From positions 4,526,001 to 4,590,000 of the forward strand of contig CM065324.1 in the NCBI GenBank assembly GCA_033032175.1: a stretch of DNA of 64,000 bases. The letters run 5' to 3'. Shown here piece by piece: positions 27,101 to 36,522 of this stretch. The position numbers and the translations under genes are program-made. This DNA comes from Saturnia japonica. Lineage: Eukaryota; Arthropoda; Insecta; Lepidoptera; Saturniidae. The notes under the pieces are model-generated. The model ran no database searches. It saw only the letters and a list, made by a program, of their open reading frames with translations, and was not told the DNA's origin. The first letter of the stretch is position 1; each line of letters opens with the position of its first letter.

Positions 27101-30100
27101 TGATGTCCTAGCTTGTCGACATCACTGCCACAGGGACATTTATGAGGAACGCAGACCGGAACCCCAAGCCGTAGACAGGTTGCGATTCGGAGCGTGTCAG
27201 GTTCAAGAAATGTTCCTGTATTTGACGAAGGATACGCTTGAAGCCAGTAGCCGGCCTCATGCGCACCCACGGCCAAAAGCCTAGCACGCGCCGAACCCGT
27301 ACTACAGCTCAAAAAATTGTCATAAATCAATTTGCAGTTTATGTCGTCCCAGCTCCTCTGTGAATTTGGAGAAACTGGAAAATTTTGACCTGGGCATGCA
27401 ATTAAGAAAGCGTTTCTAGCTTCTTCCAAGCCAGCAATCTCAAAGTATGAAGGGGATACCCTTAAAATTTTACTTATGAAATTTGCTGAACTATGGACAG
27501 AAGATAGGAAGGCTGGTAAAGCGACACTGGAAATTTTGCGAATCCCTAAACCACCATAACGGATGGGTAAAGATGCTTGGGTCCAAGATTGCTCGTGCAG
27601 CTGCATATTAAGAATCGATTCTAAGGTAATTTTGATTAAATCGTCTACTTCTGTCAAAAGATCTGGGTGATTCCAAAAGTAGCAGCAACGGAGCACATAT
27701 GTAAATTTAGGGACGAAAAGACAGAATTTTAAGATGCAAAGTGCATAATGTGGACTAATTTCAAGGAGACGGGCAGCAGAATTTTGGAATTTAGTAATTG
27801 AAATATTCAAAAATTCAGAAAAAGATTTATCAAAAATTGGAGAACCTAAAAAGTAAAGGGAATTACTGTTTACTATCTTAATATTTGGAGCCAAAATATT
27901 AAATTTTTGTTTTACGTCATTTAAATTTAAGTCGCAGTTATTTATAAAAAGTTCGCATTTGCTAAAATTAAGCTCCAAACCAATGGATTCAAATTTATTT
28001 TTGATTAAAAAAAGGTCCGAAAACACAGTATCCACATCACCTCCTAGGGTTCCTTCGTCCAAATACCAAACGTTGAATTTAGAATTTAAAGTTTTGATTA
28101 TCGGATTTATAGCCAAACTAAAAGTTGCAGGCCCAAGGGGATCACCCTGTTGACAACCTACTTCCGAGGACAGTTCATTAGAACGATATAACAATTTTGT
28201 TGGGTTAGCGTAACTAAGAAGAAGATAATTGTATATTTCAGGTATATGTTGTTTTATTTCCGTCAGCAGGGTATCCCTATTTACCGAATTGAATGCATTT
28301 TTGACATCAATTTTGAGCAACAAGTCAGTCTGTCCGTAAGTTAGGAAGGAGCGTAGGGCATGGATGGCTGCCTCACACCCTCCTTTTACACCGAAGCCTA
28401 ACTGTACGGGTTCAAATTCCGAATGTAATTTTGGTAAAATATGTCGAACAGCAATTTTGGAGGCCAGACGTCGTAGTGTTGATCCAACAGCAATTGGTCT
28501 CACCCCTCCGTCCTTTTTGGTGAGGGCAATGAGGTTCGCGCCGAAAAGAATGAAAACAATTTCTGGATTGACATTACCGGAATACATAAAGTTGATTAAT
28601 TTAGTGATCGAATTTACAAGTTGCTCGCCTGCATCACCCACAGAATGTGAAGTTAAGTCTTTCAAATGTTGGGGTGAGATTCCATCCAAACCTGCAGCCG
28701 AACCTGGTTTAAAAGATAAAATTGCATCTGTAACATCTTTGTTTTGAATTTGAAGGCATGTTTGCCTTGCTGTTGGTGGGTCGACAAAATATGGGTTTAC
28801 TGGAGCTGGAGGATGTTTTGTCCGTAAGGCATGAAGGGTGTCAGGGGTATCTGGTGATAGCACGTCGTTGGAGAACAAAAGGCGAGCGGCACCTTTGAGA
28901 TCTCCGTCACAGATTTTGTTTTCAATAAGTTTGTTGCGATTACGAGGGGCATCATGTTTGATTAGAGGTGCGGGAGAAGGCGGGGAGCTTACAGCACAGT
29001 TATTCTTAATCTTTTGTCTCAAGAATAAATTCGGTTCATCAGTTTTTATTATATGTAGTGTGCTGTATGAAAATAAAAATAGGTTCTGCCAGTCTTGAGT
29101 ACAATTGGTTAAGTAACATTTCTGGATTAATTGTGACAAATGTGTAGCAACGGTTATTCGAGCTCCTCGAGGGATTCTTTTAACTATGGGTATACTATTT
29201 TTCAAATGGCTAAGATATGTGTGGAAAGGTATCGTTGGCTACATAAGTAGGCGCACTCGGAATGAAGGGATGGGTGTCTAAAGGTGAATTGTTTTGGCTA
29301 ATACAGTTCCTGTGTGATTTTGTATTGTGTATATTGAGGCCTTTCAAAGATTTGAATGACTTGTTGCATAGTGAACATGTATGGGTCGCGTTCGACATGC
29401 CATCACAAGATTGGATCACGGACTGCATTCACAACAGTTAAATACATTCTCAAAAAATAATAACTAAAAGCAAATTAAAAAAAAAAAAAAATTACAACAA
29501 AACAACTTAAAATATACACTGATAACGTAAAAAAGACAAAGTCAAAATATGACGGCGGTTTGTTTTGGTAACAAGACGCATGCGTCGTTACGTAGGTGCG
29601 TCACAGGAGTGTCTTGCAATTGAACGCTGCAGTGGAAAAGGCTTAGCAACGAATGACGTCGCTAGGACAACCGATGGCGGCCTTAGCAACCGCGTCTTTG
29701 ATGTCTTTCCAATATATTTTTGTTGAGTTAACCTCCTTATAGCAACTTTCGAATCTCCTACAGATATGTGCAGTCCATCAAAGATAATCCTTTCGTAATC
29801 AATGCACTTTTGAATTTATAACGTACAGACATTTGTGTGTGTAAAAATATTCAAAAAAATTTCAAGCATGTTAGTTCATAATAATATCATCTGTCACTTT
29901 TATCAAGGTCAATGTTTAAAAAACATAATCACAAATTATAATGTACAATCATCACTGTATAGTTTATGTCTTTGCACAAATTTTAAGATATCTTAAGACA
30001 CTGTTATTAAAGTTATTGATTATTAATAATTTTTTTAGTCAGAGCTTTGTAAAAATTTTACTTGTCGCAATGACATCACATGTCACAGTCACTATGAAAT

Positions 30101-33100
30101 TACATGTAAAATGTTCTAAAATTACTACGCTTTTATGAAACGTATATTCATAGATTAACGATTGGTTTTATTCAATGTCAGCGACAGCCCAATCATTAAT
30201 CGATGTGTATTTTATTATACTAGCGATCGCCCTAAGCTCAAAATTCGACCTGCGACTATTTGATCGTAGACTATTTTCTGTTTGACATTTGTTTGGGGGG
30301 TCTAAGTTCAATGACACTAGTAGGGTTAGGATTTTCAGTATTAATTAATTAAATTTAATATATTAGTAACAGATATTATAGATAAATTTTAGCTTTCTGT
30401 ACTCTTTCTCAATATAAACTTTAACCATGCCAAATCTCAGACTTTCGTGCACGCAATACGCTTAAAAATGTACCGAAAGCTTTTGCTTCACGTATTTAAT
30501 ATACAGTTACTATGAAATTCTTAAAAAAACATTTAAATTTTATGTTGTAGTCATGGCAAGTAAAAAAAGAAGTTTTGAAGTATGCTGTATGGTAAGAGTT
30601 GCAATCGACATATTAAATATATGTCTAAACTAGCTATGCCCGTGGTTACGCTCACGTGGACTACAGAATGTCCGAGCGAATTTTGCTCCCCCGCTCCCGG
30701 CTATTTTGAAGACAAAAATGCTTATTGTGGGTGTTCCTTAGAAGATAGATATATACTCTCCCGGACTTTTTTGTAGGTCTTTTAATGTCTATATATATGT
30801 AGTACATTAATTTGCTATATCTCTTACCGTTTACTCAGCGTAAGCCATTAAACACCCGAATTGATTAACCATGACCAGATTTTTTTGAACTCTAATTATT
30901 TTTCTAAAATTTAAGTAGCCTAAGTTACTCCCTTTAAATTCAGCTACCTACACTGGTAGAAACGATTGAACCGATGTTGACTAGACTTTCCAGTTCCAGA
31001 AATTACCCGGAACAAACAGACAGACAGGCAGACAAATTTTTAAAAAATGGGCTTTTTGTTATAGGTATCGTATATACTTTCATATGCATTTAGTAAAAAA
31101 CTGTTATTTTGACATTACAAACAGACACTTCAATTTTATTAATTATATAGATAAAACATCAATTAATTTTAACACATTATACTCCTTGTTTATATTTGAC
31201 AATTTTTGATTTCAGGAAGCGTACCCGGTTAAGCTAAAAGAAGTACACGTCGTCAATGCTTCCCCCGTCGTAGATATTTTGTTCAATATTATTAAACCTT
31301 TTTTGAAGGACAAATTAAGAAACAGGGTACGTACTCGTAATATTCTATTTGCTTTATACCTAGCTTTCACTGTACCAAAACTACTATTTTTTTTAATTTT
31401 AGCTTTCTCTCTGTGTAGGCAATTTTGCCAATGTGAAGTGTGAAAATCTACAACAAAAACCTTATTTAATTAAGGCATTTAAGAACGTTAAAATACTTAC
31501 TACCACCGGTTCGGAAGTCATCGAGAAGAATTCGAAAGAATTCTGATTCGGTTTACCTTTTTTTTACTTCGTGAATAATGCTTACAATTTATAATTATAT
31601 TATTTTAGTGAATGTACAGAGAGGATCATTTCCAGATACTAATAATATCATTAACGTACCTAATGAGCTTTAATAATCTTTTGACAGTAAAACCCGCTTG
31701 ATATGGTCTTTAAACTTATTGTCCGGCATATCAATTATATTTAGGACCTAAAACACTTTTACACTGAGTCTTAAACAGGGTGATTAATTTGTGCTTATTT
31801 CCAGTATTTAAACTATGTCGTTTACAATATACACACACTCAAACTGACTGTTACAAAATACTATGAAAACTTCGTTCTAAATTATTTCTAATTCCTTCTC
31901 AAATAACTTAAGGTGAGATTAGTATTTCGATAATCTTCCACTATCTTACTGTATCAAGTAAATTACTTTGAAGTAAACTTGATGGACTCAATCCCAGAGG
32001 TATTTATTGTTGATTGAGTTATCTTAGGGTTAGGCTACAGAGATATATTGTACAAGATAGAACGGCCTATATAACTCCAGATTGCGACGGTATGAGAGGA
32101 AGTTTATTTAACAAAGTAAATATCGTGTAATAAATACGTTTGATCTATACTATTATAAAAAGCAGTCACTGAGGTCCTTTGTCTGTGTTAGGCATCCTAT
32201 GTCGATGTTCCAAATGAATTTTTCTAAACCATATTCGCTGGACTTCGAAGTAATACTTTTATGGTAACTTCCATCTCGGCACGAACTAAAAAGCTCTAAA
32301 AATCTTTGTCGTACCGTGTAACTGCGATACTATCTCCCGGTCATTGTCTTTCCACCTGCATACGACATTGGGTCCTTCAAGCGTAACGTGAAGAGTTATT
32401 TATGCAGGCCGACGTAACAGCGGCGTCCGCCGATTGATTTTAATCTCTCGGTGGTGACCGTTGTATTTATATTATACTGTGCTTACCATCAGGATAGTAT
32501 ACTCAACTTGTCGAGCTGCTATATAAAAAAATGTTAGAGTTGTTTTATGTACGTTTCAGGTACATTTTCATGTCGATGTACAAGGCCTTCAGAAATACAT
32601 CCCAATAGATATGCTACCGAAAGAATATGGCGGCACTGGTTACTCTTTCAGCGAAATTAACGGTGAGTTGGGTTCACCCACCCAAAAGCTTGGAGACGTT
32701 TTTTGAGTTTATAGTAGTATAATTAATACACATGGTAAGTTTACCGAAATAAACCAGCTTGCGCTTGCTAACACATGTATCGTACTCATAACTACAAACG
32801 TACACTATACAATCAGTATAATAATATATAATGTACTCTGTGCACTATAATACCTAACACTACTATAGACGCCAAAGACGTCCTTTTCTCCCCCTCAACG
32901 CATCCACGCGCCATTGTGGCATACTTTCGAGCACTTCGCATGTCCAAAAGGTGTACGAGAAAGTATAACGTGTATAAACATAAAACATTTGTGTAAGTAA
33001 TGATTTTACATCATTATTTTTAATTACCATTAACATTCATTTACAGAAGCATGGATTAAGAAGCTCAAAGAGTACACGAAGTGGTTTAAAGAACAGGCGT

Positions 33101-33198
33101 CTATCAAGGCAGATGAATCTCTTAGACCAGGAAAACCGACTAACTACGATGAACTGTTTGGTATTGAAGGCTCATTCAGACAACTTTCTATCGATTAA
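21194..33198 (+). CDS. CRAL-TRIO lipid-transfer protein (alpha-TTP-like), gene B
   Basis: Coding exons are 21194-21344, 23843-24002, 25270-25328, 25975-26171, 31216-31326, 32560-32662 and 33047-33198. They total 933 nt (310 aa, stop TAA), with the same exon lengths and phases as gene C and, after the first exon, gene A. The N-terminal helical domain (about 10-80, with FLRGSSFSLEKCKRKLDMYF) is followed by the Sec14-like lipid-binding domain (about 100-255), including YVLDASTVTP, AYPVKLKEVHVVNA, KPFLKDKLRNR and YIPIDMLPKEYGG at 239-251. The end, FGIEGSFRQLSID, is identical in gene C. No signal peptide is seen; a cytosolic hydrophobic-ligand carrier is inferred. The ATG at 21194 was chosen because it lies six bases after a splice acceptor, as in genes C and D; an in-frame ATG at 21170 is upstream of that acceptor and so intronic. 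Intron 5 (about 5 kb) holds an antisense R2-like retrotransposon, and other introns hold a mariner fossil and SINEs. The reading frame is intact. Confidence 0.92.
21941..23013 (+). pseudogene. Dead mariner-type transposase, intron 2 of gene B
   Basis: The fossil starts MDRYSVQQYVQMIKLFYQNG and then breaks into several frames. Landmarks of a mariner/IS630 DDE transposase survive: SDEAHFWMNGYVNKQN near 22394, FENDVGQAITVNGERYRSMI near 22570, QQDDATCHTA near 22680 and LTSLNFFLWGF near 22800. The last motif normally carries the third catalytic Asp (L-x-P-L-D-F-F), which here is Asn. There are multiple stops and frameshifts, so the copy cannot make an active enzyme. Its 3' flank (GAGGAAGCGCTTAATGAAAG, then ACCCTG, around 23100-23125) may be the terminal repeat; the 5' partner was not found. 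Confidence 0.85.
23240..23515 (+). mobile_element. CR1-like LINE 3' end (family C), copy 1
   Basis: The pattern GTGAATGATAGTAATGTCTGG, CCCGATCGAG, TCTTCTCGAT, TTTTCCGAA, TTTTGACGTT, then CCTAAATTGA matches 38680-38900. It is the 3' untranslated end of a CR1-like LINE; the longer copy at 38590 retains the end of the reverse-transcriptase frame. It is non-coding here. Confidence 0.7.
24262..24508 (+). repeat. tRNA-derived SINE, family I, copy 1
   Basis: The head has a B-box-like GGTTCGATCCC at 24308-24318, followed by AGGTCGAGCAAA, GGGTTTTTCTATGA, GCTGCTCGGAGTTTGGC, ATTAATGGCAATAGGCTCGC and a tail CCCTTCGGGGATATAGGC. Seven copies occur in the window. It lies in intron 3 of gene B. Confidence 0.85.
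25683..25938 (-). repeat. tRNA-derived SINE, family I, copy 2
   Basis: This is a near-complete minus-strand copy in intron 4 of gene B, ending about 37 nt before exon 5 of that gene. The reverse complement carries the A box CTAGTGG, the B box GGTTCGATTCCC, GAGCAAAGTATTACTGGGG, GGCTCGCCCCCTATTACATG and the CCCTTCGAGGATACAGGC tail. Confidence 0.85.
26580..29205 (-). pseudogene. Defective R2-like (restriction-endonuclease type) retrotransposon ORF
   Basis: The open frame of 857 codons (29205 down to 26635) is a non-LTR reverse transcriptase. Seen in order are an RT core with LLKIDVKNAFNSV (first catalytic Asp about 300), KDGGVRPIAVGSTLRRL near 231, GCQQGDPLGP near 350 and a YLDE box near 381-384. 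A C-x-C-x(9)-H-x(4)-C zinc knuckle at about 690 (CPCGSDVDKLGHHGLSC) follows, then a PD-D-type endonuclease: RPD at 748, WDATCSD near 765 and AAEKAKVCKY near 791. This order is that of R2/restriction-like-endonuclease elements, not of APE-type LINEs. Three lesions are visible: the normal YxDD is YLDE, a TAA at 26635-26637 cuts the frame while it stays open for about 19 more codons (RGNAASIFGTLPKG), and a frameshift separates it from the zinc-finger segment. No ATG starts this frame. It lies antisense in intron 5 of gene B. Clade placement is uncertain. Confidence 0.85.
29210..29428 (-). pseudogene. N-terminal C2H2 zinc-finger segment of the R2-like element
   Basis: A 72-codon frame on the minus strand, just upstream of the reverse-transcriptase frame, reads CSLCNKSFKSLKGLNIH and then H after four residues. 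This is a classical C-x2-C-x12-H-x4-H finger, as found at the N-terminus of R2-type proteins for DNA target binding. It is out of register with the downstream frame, which is open to a TAG at 29239-29241. The simplest reading is one original protein broken by a small indel near 29230. Confidence 0.75.
29429..30284. other. Leader of the R2-like element and unannotated intron DNA
   Basis: On the element's sense (minus) strand the upstream sequence begins with an A/T run at about 29477-29491. It then becomes strongly GC- and CpG-rich at 29540-29710 (GACGGCGGTTTG, GACGTCGCTAGGAC), unlike the surrounding intron, which suggests the element's 5' UTR. 29720-30284 is AT-rich without recognisable content. 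Confidence 0.4.
30285..30480 (+). repeat. Inverted repeat arm 1 (family E)
   Basis: The sequence TGGGGGGTCTAAGTTCAATG, TATTAGTAACAGATATTATA, AAATTTTAG, TTTAACCATGCCAAATCTCA, then CGCAATACGCTTAAAAA is repeated on the opposite strand at 33860-34055 with a few differences. No open frame is seen. It looks like two copies of one transposable element in opposite orientation. Confidence 0.75.
30632..31155 (+). repeat. Interspersed repeat family B, copy 2
   Basis: This copy starts CTAGCTATGCCCGTGGTTACG, contains GGACTTTTTTGTAGGTC, CTCAGCGTAAGCCATT, AACAGACAGACAGGCAGACA and CGTATATACTTTCATATGCA, and ends CTGTTATTTTGACATTAC then ACAGACACTTCAATTTTATT. It is the longest copy of the family, about 60 nt before exon 6 of gene B. 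It does not disturb the splice site. Confidence 0.75.
31490..31765 (-). mobile_element. CR1-like LINE 3' end (family C), minus copy
   Basis: The reverse complement reads GACAATAAGTTTAAAGACCAT, TCAAGCGGGTTTTACTGTCA, AAAGATTATT and then, further on, TCTTCTCGATGACTTCCGAA and CCGGTGGTAGTA. These blocks match 38615-38850 in the same order. It lies in intron 6 of gene B, antisense, and is heavily decayed. Confidence 0.65.
32440..32525 (+). repeat. Diverged repeat tail in intron 6 of gene B
   Basis: TCTCGGTGGTGACCGTTGTAT, then TGTGCTTACCATCAGGATAG, resembles tails near 54180-54260 and, on the minus strand, around 38025-38080. It has no coding content. Confidence 0.4.
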
Positions 33199-33206
33199 GA
33201 TATATT

Positions 33207-33212
33207 AATAAA
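33207..33212 (+). terminator. Polyadenylation signal of gene B
   Basis: AATAAA lies nine nucleotides after the TAA stop of gene B, giving a 3' UTR of perhaps 25-35 nt. This is unusually short but parallels gene A. Confidence 0.55.
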
Positions 33213-33859
33213 ACATAGTTTTCATTTTAAATAATATCATTTCAATTTAATTTTAAGGTCATACTTGCGTATGTATGTATGATTACTACGAAATTTTGGA
33301 ATCAAATTCAAAATCTCTGAATTTTAACTCAATATCCATAAATAATATAAAAAGATTATCCCTAACACAGGAATTTAAAATATTTAAACATTTAATATAT
33401 ATATACATACATATATGTATTATATAAAATATTACAACTCTAGATGTATATACGTGGCGTACTCATGCATATTATGACGATAACAACTTTTATAACTGTT
33501 TGAATCGTTATATCTCAGAAACGGTGGCTCGTAAGAAAAAAAGTATTGATACATTTTTTATAGATAATTTTATGATCTACAATTTTTGTCTGAGGTACTT
33601 TTATGATAAAACTTACCGTTTTGCTGAAAATCGCGAAAAACTCATTTTTTTGACCTTTGACCTTGAATTAAATTTTTTCCTTACAGGGGAATGATGGGGA
33701 ACTTCTAGACATTGTTTATAATTATGTTTTGAACAACTTCACAGAAATTCAGCTTGTTGGGACTTTATGTAACTTCGAATGTCTAAATTGACCGGACTAT
33801 TTAGCGACTGTCTGTCATGAAGTATGGGGTCTAGCGTTGTCCGCAGTGGGCTAGAGAGA
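33213..33859. other. Intergenic DNA downstream of gene B
   Basis: An AT-rich stretch with a TATATACATACATATATG simple repeat near 33395-33420. The segment 33500-33710 (a 64-codon frame; TATCTCAGAAACGGTGGCTCG, then TTTTTTGACCTTTGACCTTG) has lower AT bias and looks like part of an interspersed repeat, but no partner was found in the window. Confidence 0.4.
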
Positions 33860-34055
33860 TTGACTTTGTACCCCTTTTTAAGCGTATTGCGCGCACGGAA
33901 GACTGTGAGATTTGGCATGGTTAAAGTTAATATGGAGAAGGAGTGCAGAAAACTAAAATTTATGTATAATATCTGTTATTAATATATTAAATGAAATTAA
34001 TTTGTACTGCGACTCCTAACCTGTCCAGTGACATTGAACTTAGACCCCCCCAAAA
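33860..34055 (-). repeat. Inverted repeat arm 2 (family E)
   Basis: This is the reverse-complement copy of 30285-30480. Read on the minus strand it carries TGGGGGGTCTAAGTTCAATG, ATTAATAACAGATATTATA, AAATTTTAG, TTTAACCATGCCAAATCTCA and CGCAATACGCTTAAAAA. The two arms flank the last three exons of gene B, about 3.4 kb apart. Confidence 0.75.
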
Positions 34056-34116
34056 TATTGGTATTGCCACTCAACGAAAAGAGAGCAAGTGATAAGTAAT
34101 ATTCATTGTTTAGGTT

Positions 34117-34513
34117 AAGGGATACCTCAATTTAAGTTCCATTTTAAGTTCATTGCCATTGGACCTTCGACTTCGAAGATACACAAGGGAACTCATCAAA
34201 ATCATTGAAGTTGTTTTTCTTTTTGGGTAAAAATTGTGTTAAGTATTTATCGGTGCCGACAACTTTTGTGCCTTCGAAGTATATTATGTTCTCGACAGAA
34301 GAAAGAAAAGACTAATAGATGACGCCTTCAATCAAATATGTTTTATTCACCAAAATAATGTCTTCATTGAATAAATTTAATAATAACAAGACAATTTTTA
34401 ACAAAAAAGAAAACGAACTTCAATTATTTAGAGGAGTTTTGTGATGTATCTTCGAATTCGAAGGTTCAATACTAATCAAATTAAAAAAGCCCTACTCTTG
34501 AAGTATCCCCTTT
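34117..34513. mobile_element. MITE with long imperfect terminal inverted repeats
   Basis: The left arm starts AAGGGATACCTCAA at 34117 and continues to CCTTCGACTTCGAAGATACA at 34164-34183. The right arm, read in reverse complement from 34513, starts AAAGGGGATACTTCAA and continues to CCTTCGAATTCGAAGATACA (ending at 34445). The arms are about 70-80 bp and imperfect, separated by about 240 bp of AT-rich, non-coding DNA. No clear target duplication is seen, so the superfamily cannot be assigned. Confidence 0.7.
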
Positions 34514-35065
34514 CCAACGAAAAAAGAATCATTTAAATCAGTTCCTAAACTAAGAAGTTATTGCTGAACATCCATTTAAAAAACCACATTCGAATGAATA
34601 AACTCCTATTTTGAAGTCGGGTAAAAACAAAGCAGTTGCAAACCTTGATTTTTTTGATTTCTGACTTCCCAAATAATAAGAAAATAAAACCCAAAGACCC
34701 TTGAAAATCGTTTTTTCTTAAAGTACTTGATAAAAACCGGTTTTGGTAATTGTAACTGGTTCACATCACTAATATTAACTTATTCCTGTGTTCCAACATT
34801 TGTGTAGCAAGTCGCACCTTTTGGACTTGTACACAGCACTCAGCATTGATGCAGAAATAAAAAGGGAGCCATCACAGGACGCCTGGCAGATGTGAATCAT
34901 CAAAATTATTTTGTACAGATATGCATATAAGGATAGTTTATGAAAGAAAATAAAATATTCAGACTTTTTAAACTAAAAGATGATTGTTTATAGAATAAAT
35001 ATTTATAATCATTTATCACAAAAATTTAATATTCCAAAAAAAACCCCTTGTGCTACTATAATATA

Positions 35066-35102
35066 GCGTGGCGACACATGACGTGGGGACGCGTCGCCAC
35101 GC
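35066..35102. repeat. Perfect 10-bp GC-rich inverted repeat
   Basis: GCGTGGCGAC (35066-35075) pairs with GTCGCCACGC (35093-35102) across a 17-nt loop in otherwise AT-rich DNA. It could be the hairpin of a transposon end. No Helitron-like CTAG follows within 15 nt. Confidence 0.55.
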
Positions 35103-36522
35103 CAACAGTCGGTCTGACCTGCCGTATTAAATTTTCGCATCAATGTATTTCTCGGTGGTGCCTCCGTAGTAGAACCCTATACAGGTCCTAAACACACTTA
35201 TGACGAAATGAGTTTTTTTTAATTAGCGAAAATTTAACAGTCCTCTATAAGTTGTGACATCGTTATTAAAATATTGCGATCATTGCACACTCGGTGCAAT
35301 AATGTCGTAAGTAACAAATGACGTTTTTTCAGAAGAACAGATTAAAAATTACTTCGTGATTATAGCGAAATGCATTTATATTCCTATGATGTTTTAATGA
35401 TCAAATTATTGTTTATGATCTATATTTTAAATTTATGTTTGTTTCGGAAATAAAAATATAATATAAGTGGTAATTTTTTAATGTTTTCAATCAGGATACC
35501 TACATTTGTGTAGTTGTTGCTCATAAAGTTAAAAGATTTTTCTGTGCGATAACGTCATAAAAGCTAAACTAAACAGAAAAACAACATCCTTTATTTTTTA
35601 AATATAACTATAATCTTTTTCGGTGGGTAATAATAACCAACAAAATTATTACAATAAAAGGTACATAAAAATCTAGCAAAATTATTCATAATTGCTTACA
35701 TTTACGTACATAATCAGACTTTAATGAGGAAATATCAGACGAGTTGTTATTTTTTACACTAAAAAAAAACATATAACTGAGACAATGCACATAAATTTTT
35801 AATTAATAAGTATTAAAAAAAATTACTAGCATTGCACAATAAGGTAGTTTACTAAGTTATTATTTTACTGTTCGCAGCATTTGCCAATATAAAATCGCAA
35901 TCAGTGCTTTTCTCAGCTAGATCTCTTAAAAGTTGTGTATGCACGATCCAATTTCTACGTCTCCTCGGTTACCTATACCTTCGTGCCAAAAGAAGCATGT
36001 TGTTTCTCGATTCTTGGCATCCAACTGAATGACAATTTAATCATAGAGTAATAGATTGTCTGTCAAATTATTATTAATGAATATAATAACTTCCCGTAAA
36101 ATTGTAACAATTTAAATTAGATTTGTAGAAAAAAGCAGATGACTTTCCAATCGGACATGGCTTATCAGCTTGTAAATCATAAATAATTACATAAGTATTA
36201 TTCTCCGATTTACATTTACAAAAATATAAGCTTTCTCCGTTTTGAACTGTTTTCATCTATGTGGTTTTCATTATTTATTTTAACTAACCGCACTAGTTAT
36301 TTGCCTCGTCCTTCCATAATTTTATTTTAGCTAAAATATGAATCAAACTTATTTCATTTTGTAAGAGTTACATTTACGACATTGTTGCACCGGATGTATA
36401 TATATTTTTTATTGCACAAAAATGTACAAATGGAGGACTTAATACTAAAAAGCATTCTCTAGCAGTTTTCCAGGGGAGCAAGTTGTGTATAATATTTAGT
36501 AAAAAAAAAAAAAGAAAAAAAT
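35103..36522. other. Intergenic DNA, no gene recognised
   Basis: This is AT-rich sequence with only low-complexity short frames. No repeat partner was found inside the window and nothing here is supported as a gene. Confidence 0.4.

Noticed and set aside
26690..29098. Several plus-strand frames of 64-132 codons
   Set aside because: They are shadows of the long minus-strand reverse-transcriptase frame of the R2-like element.
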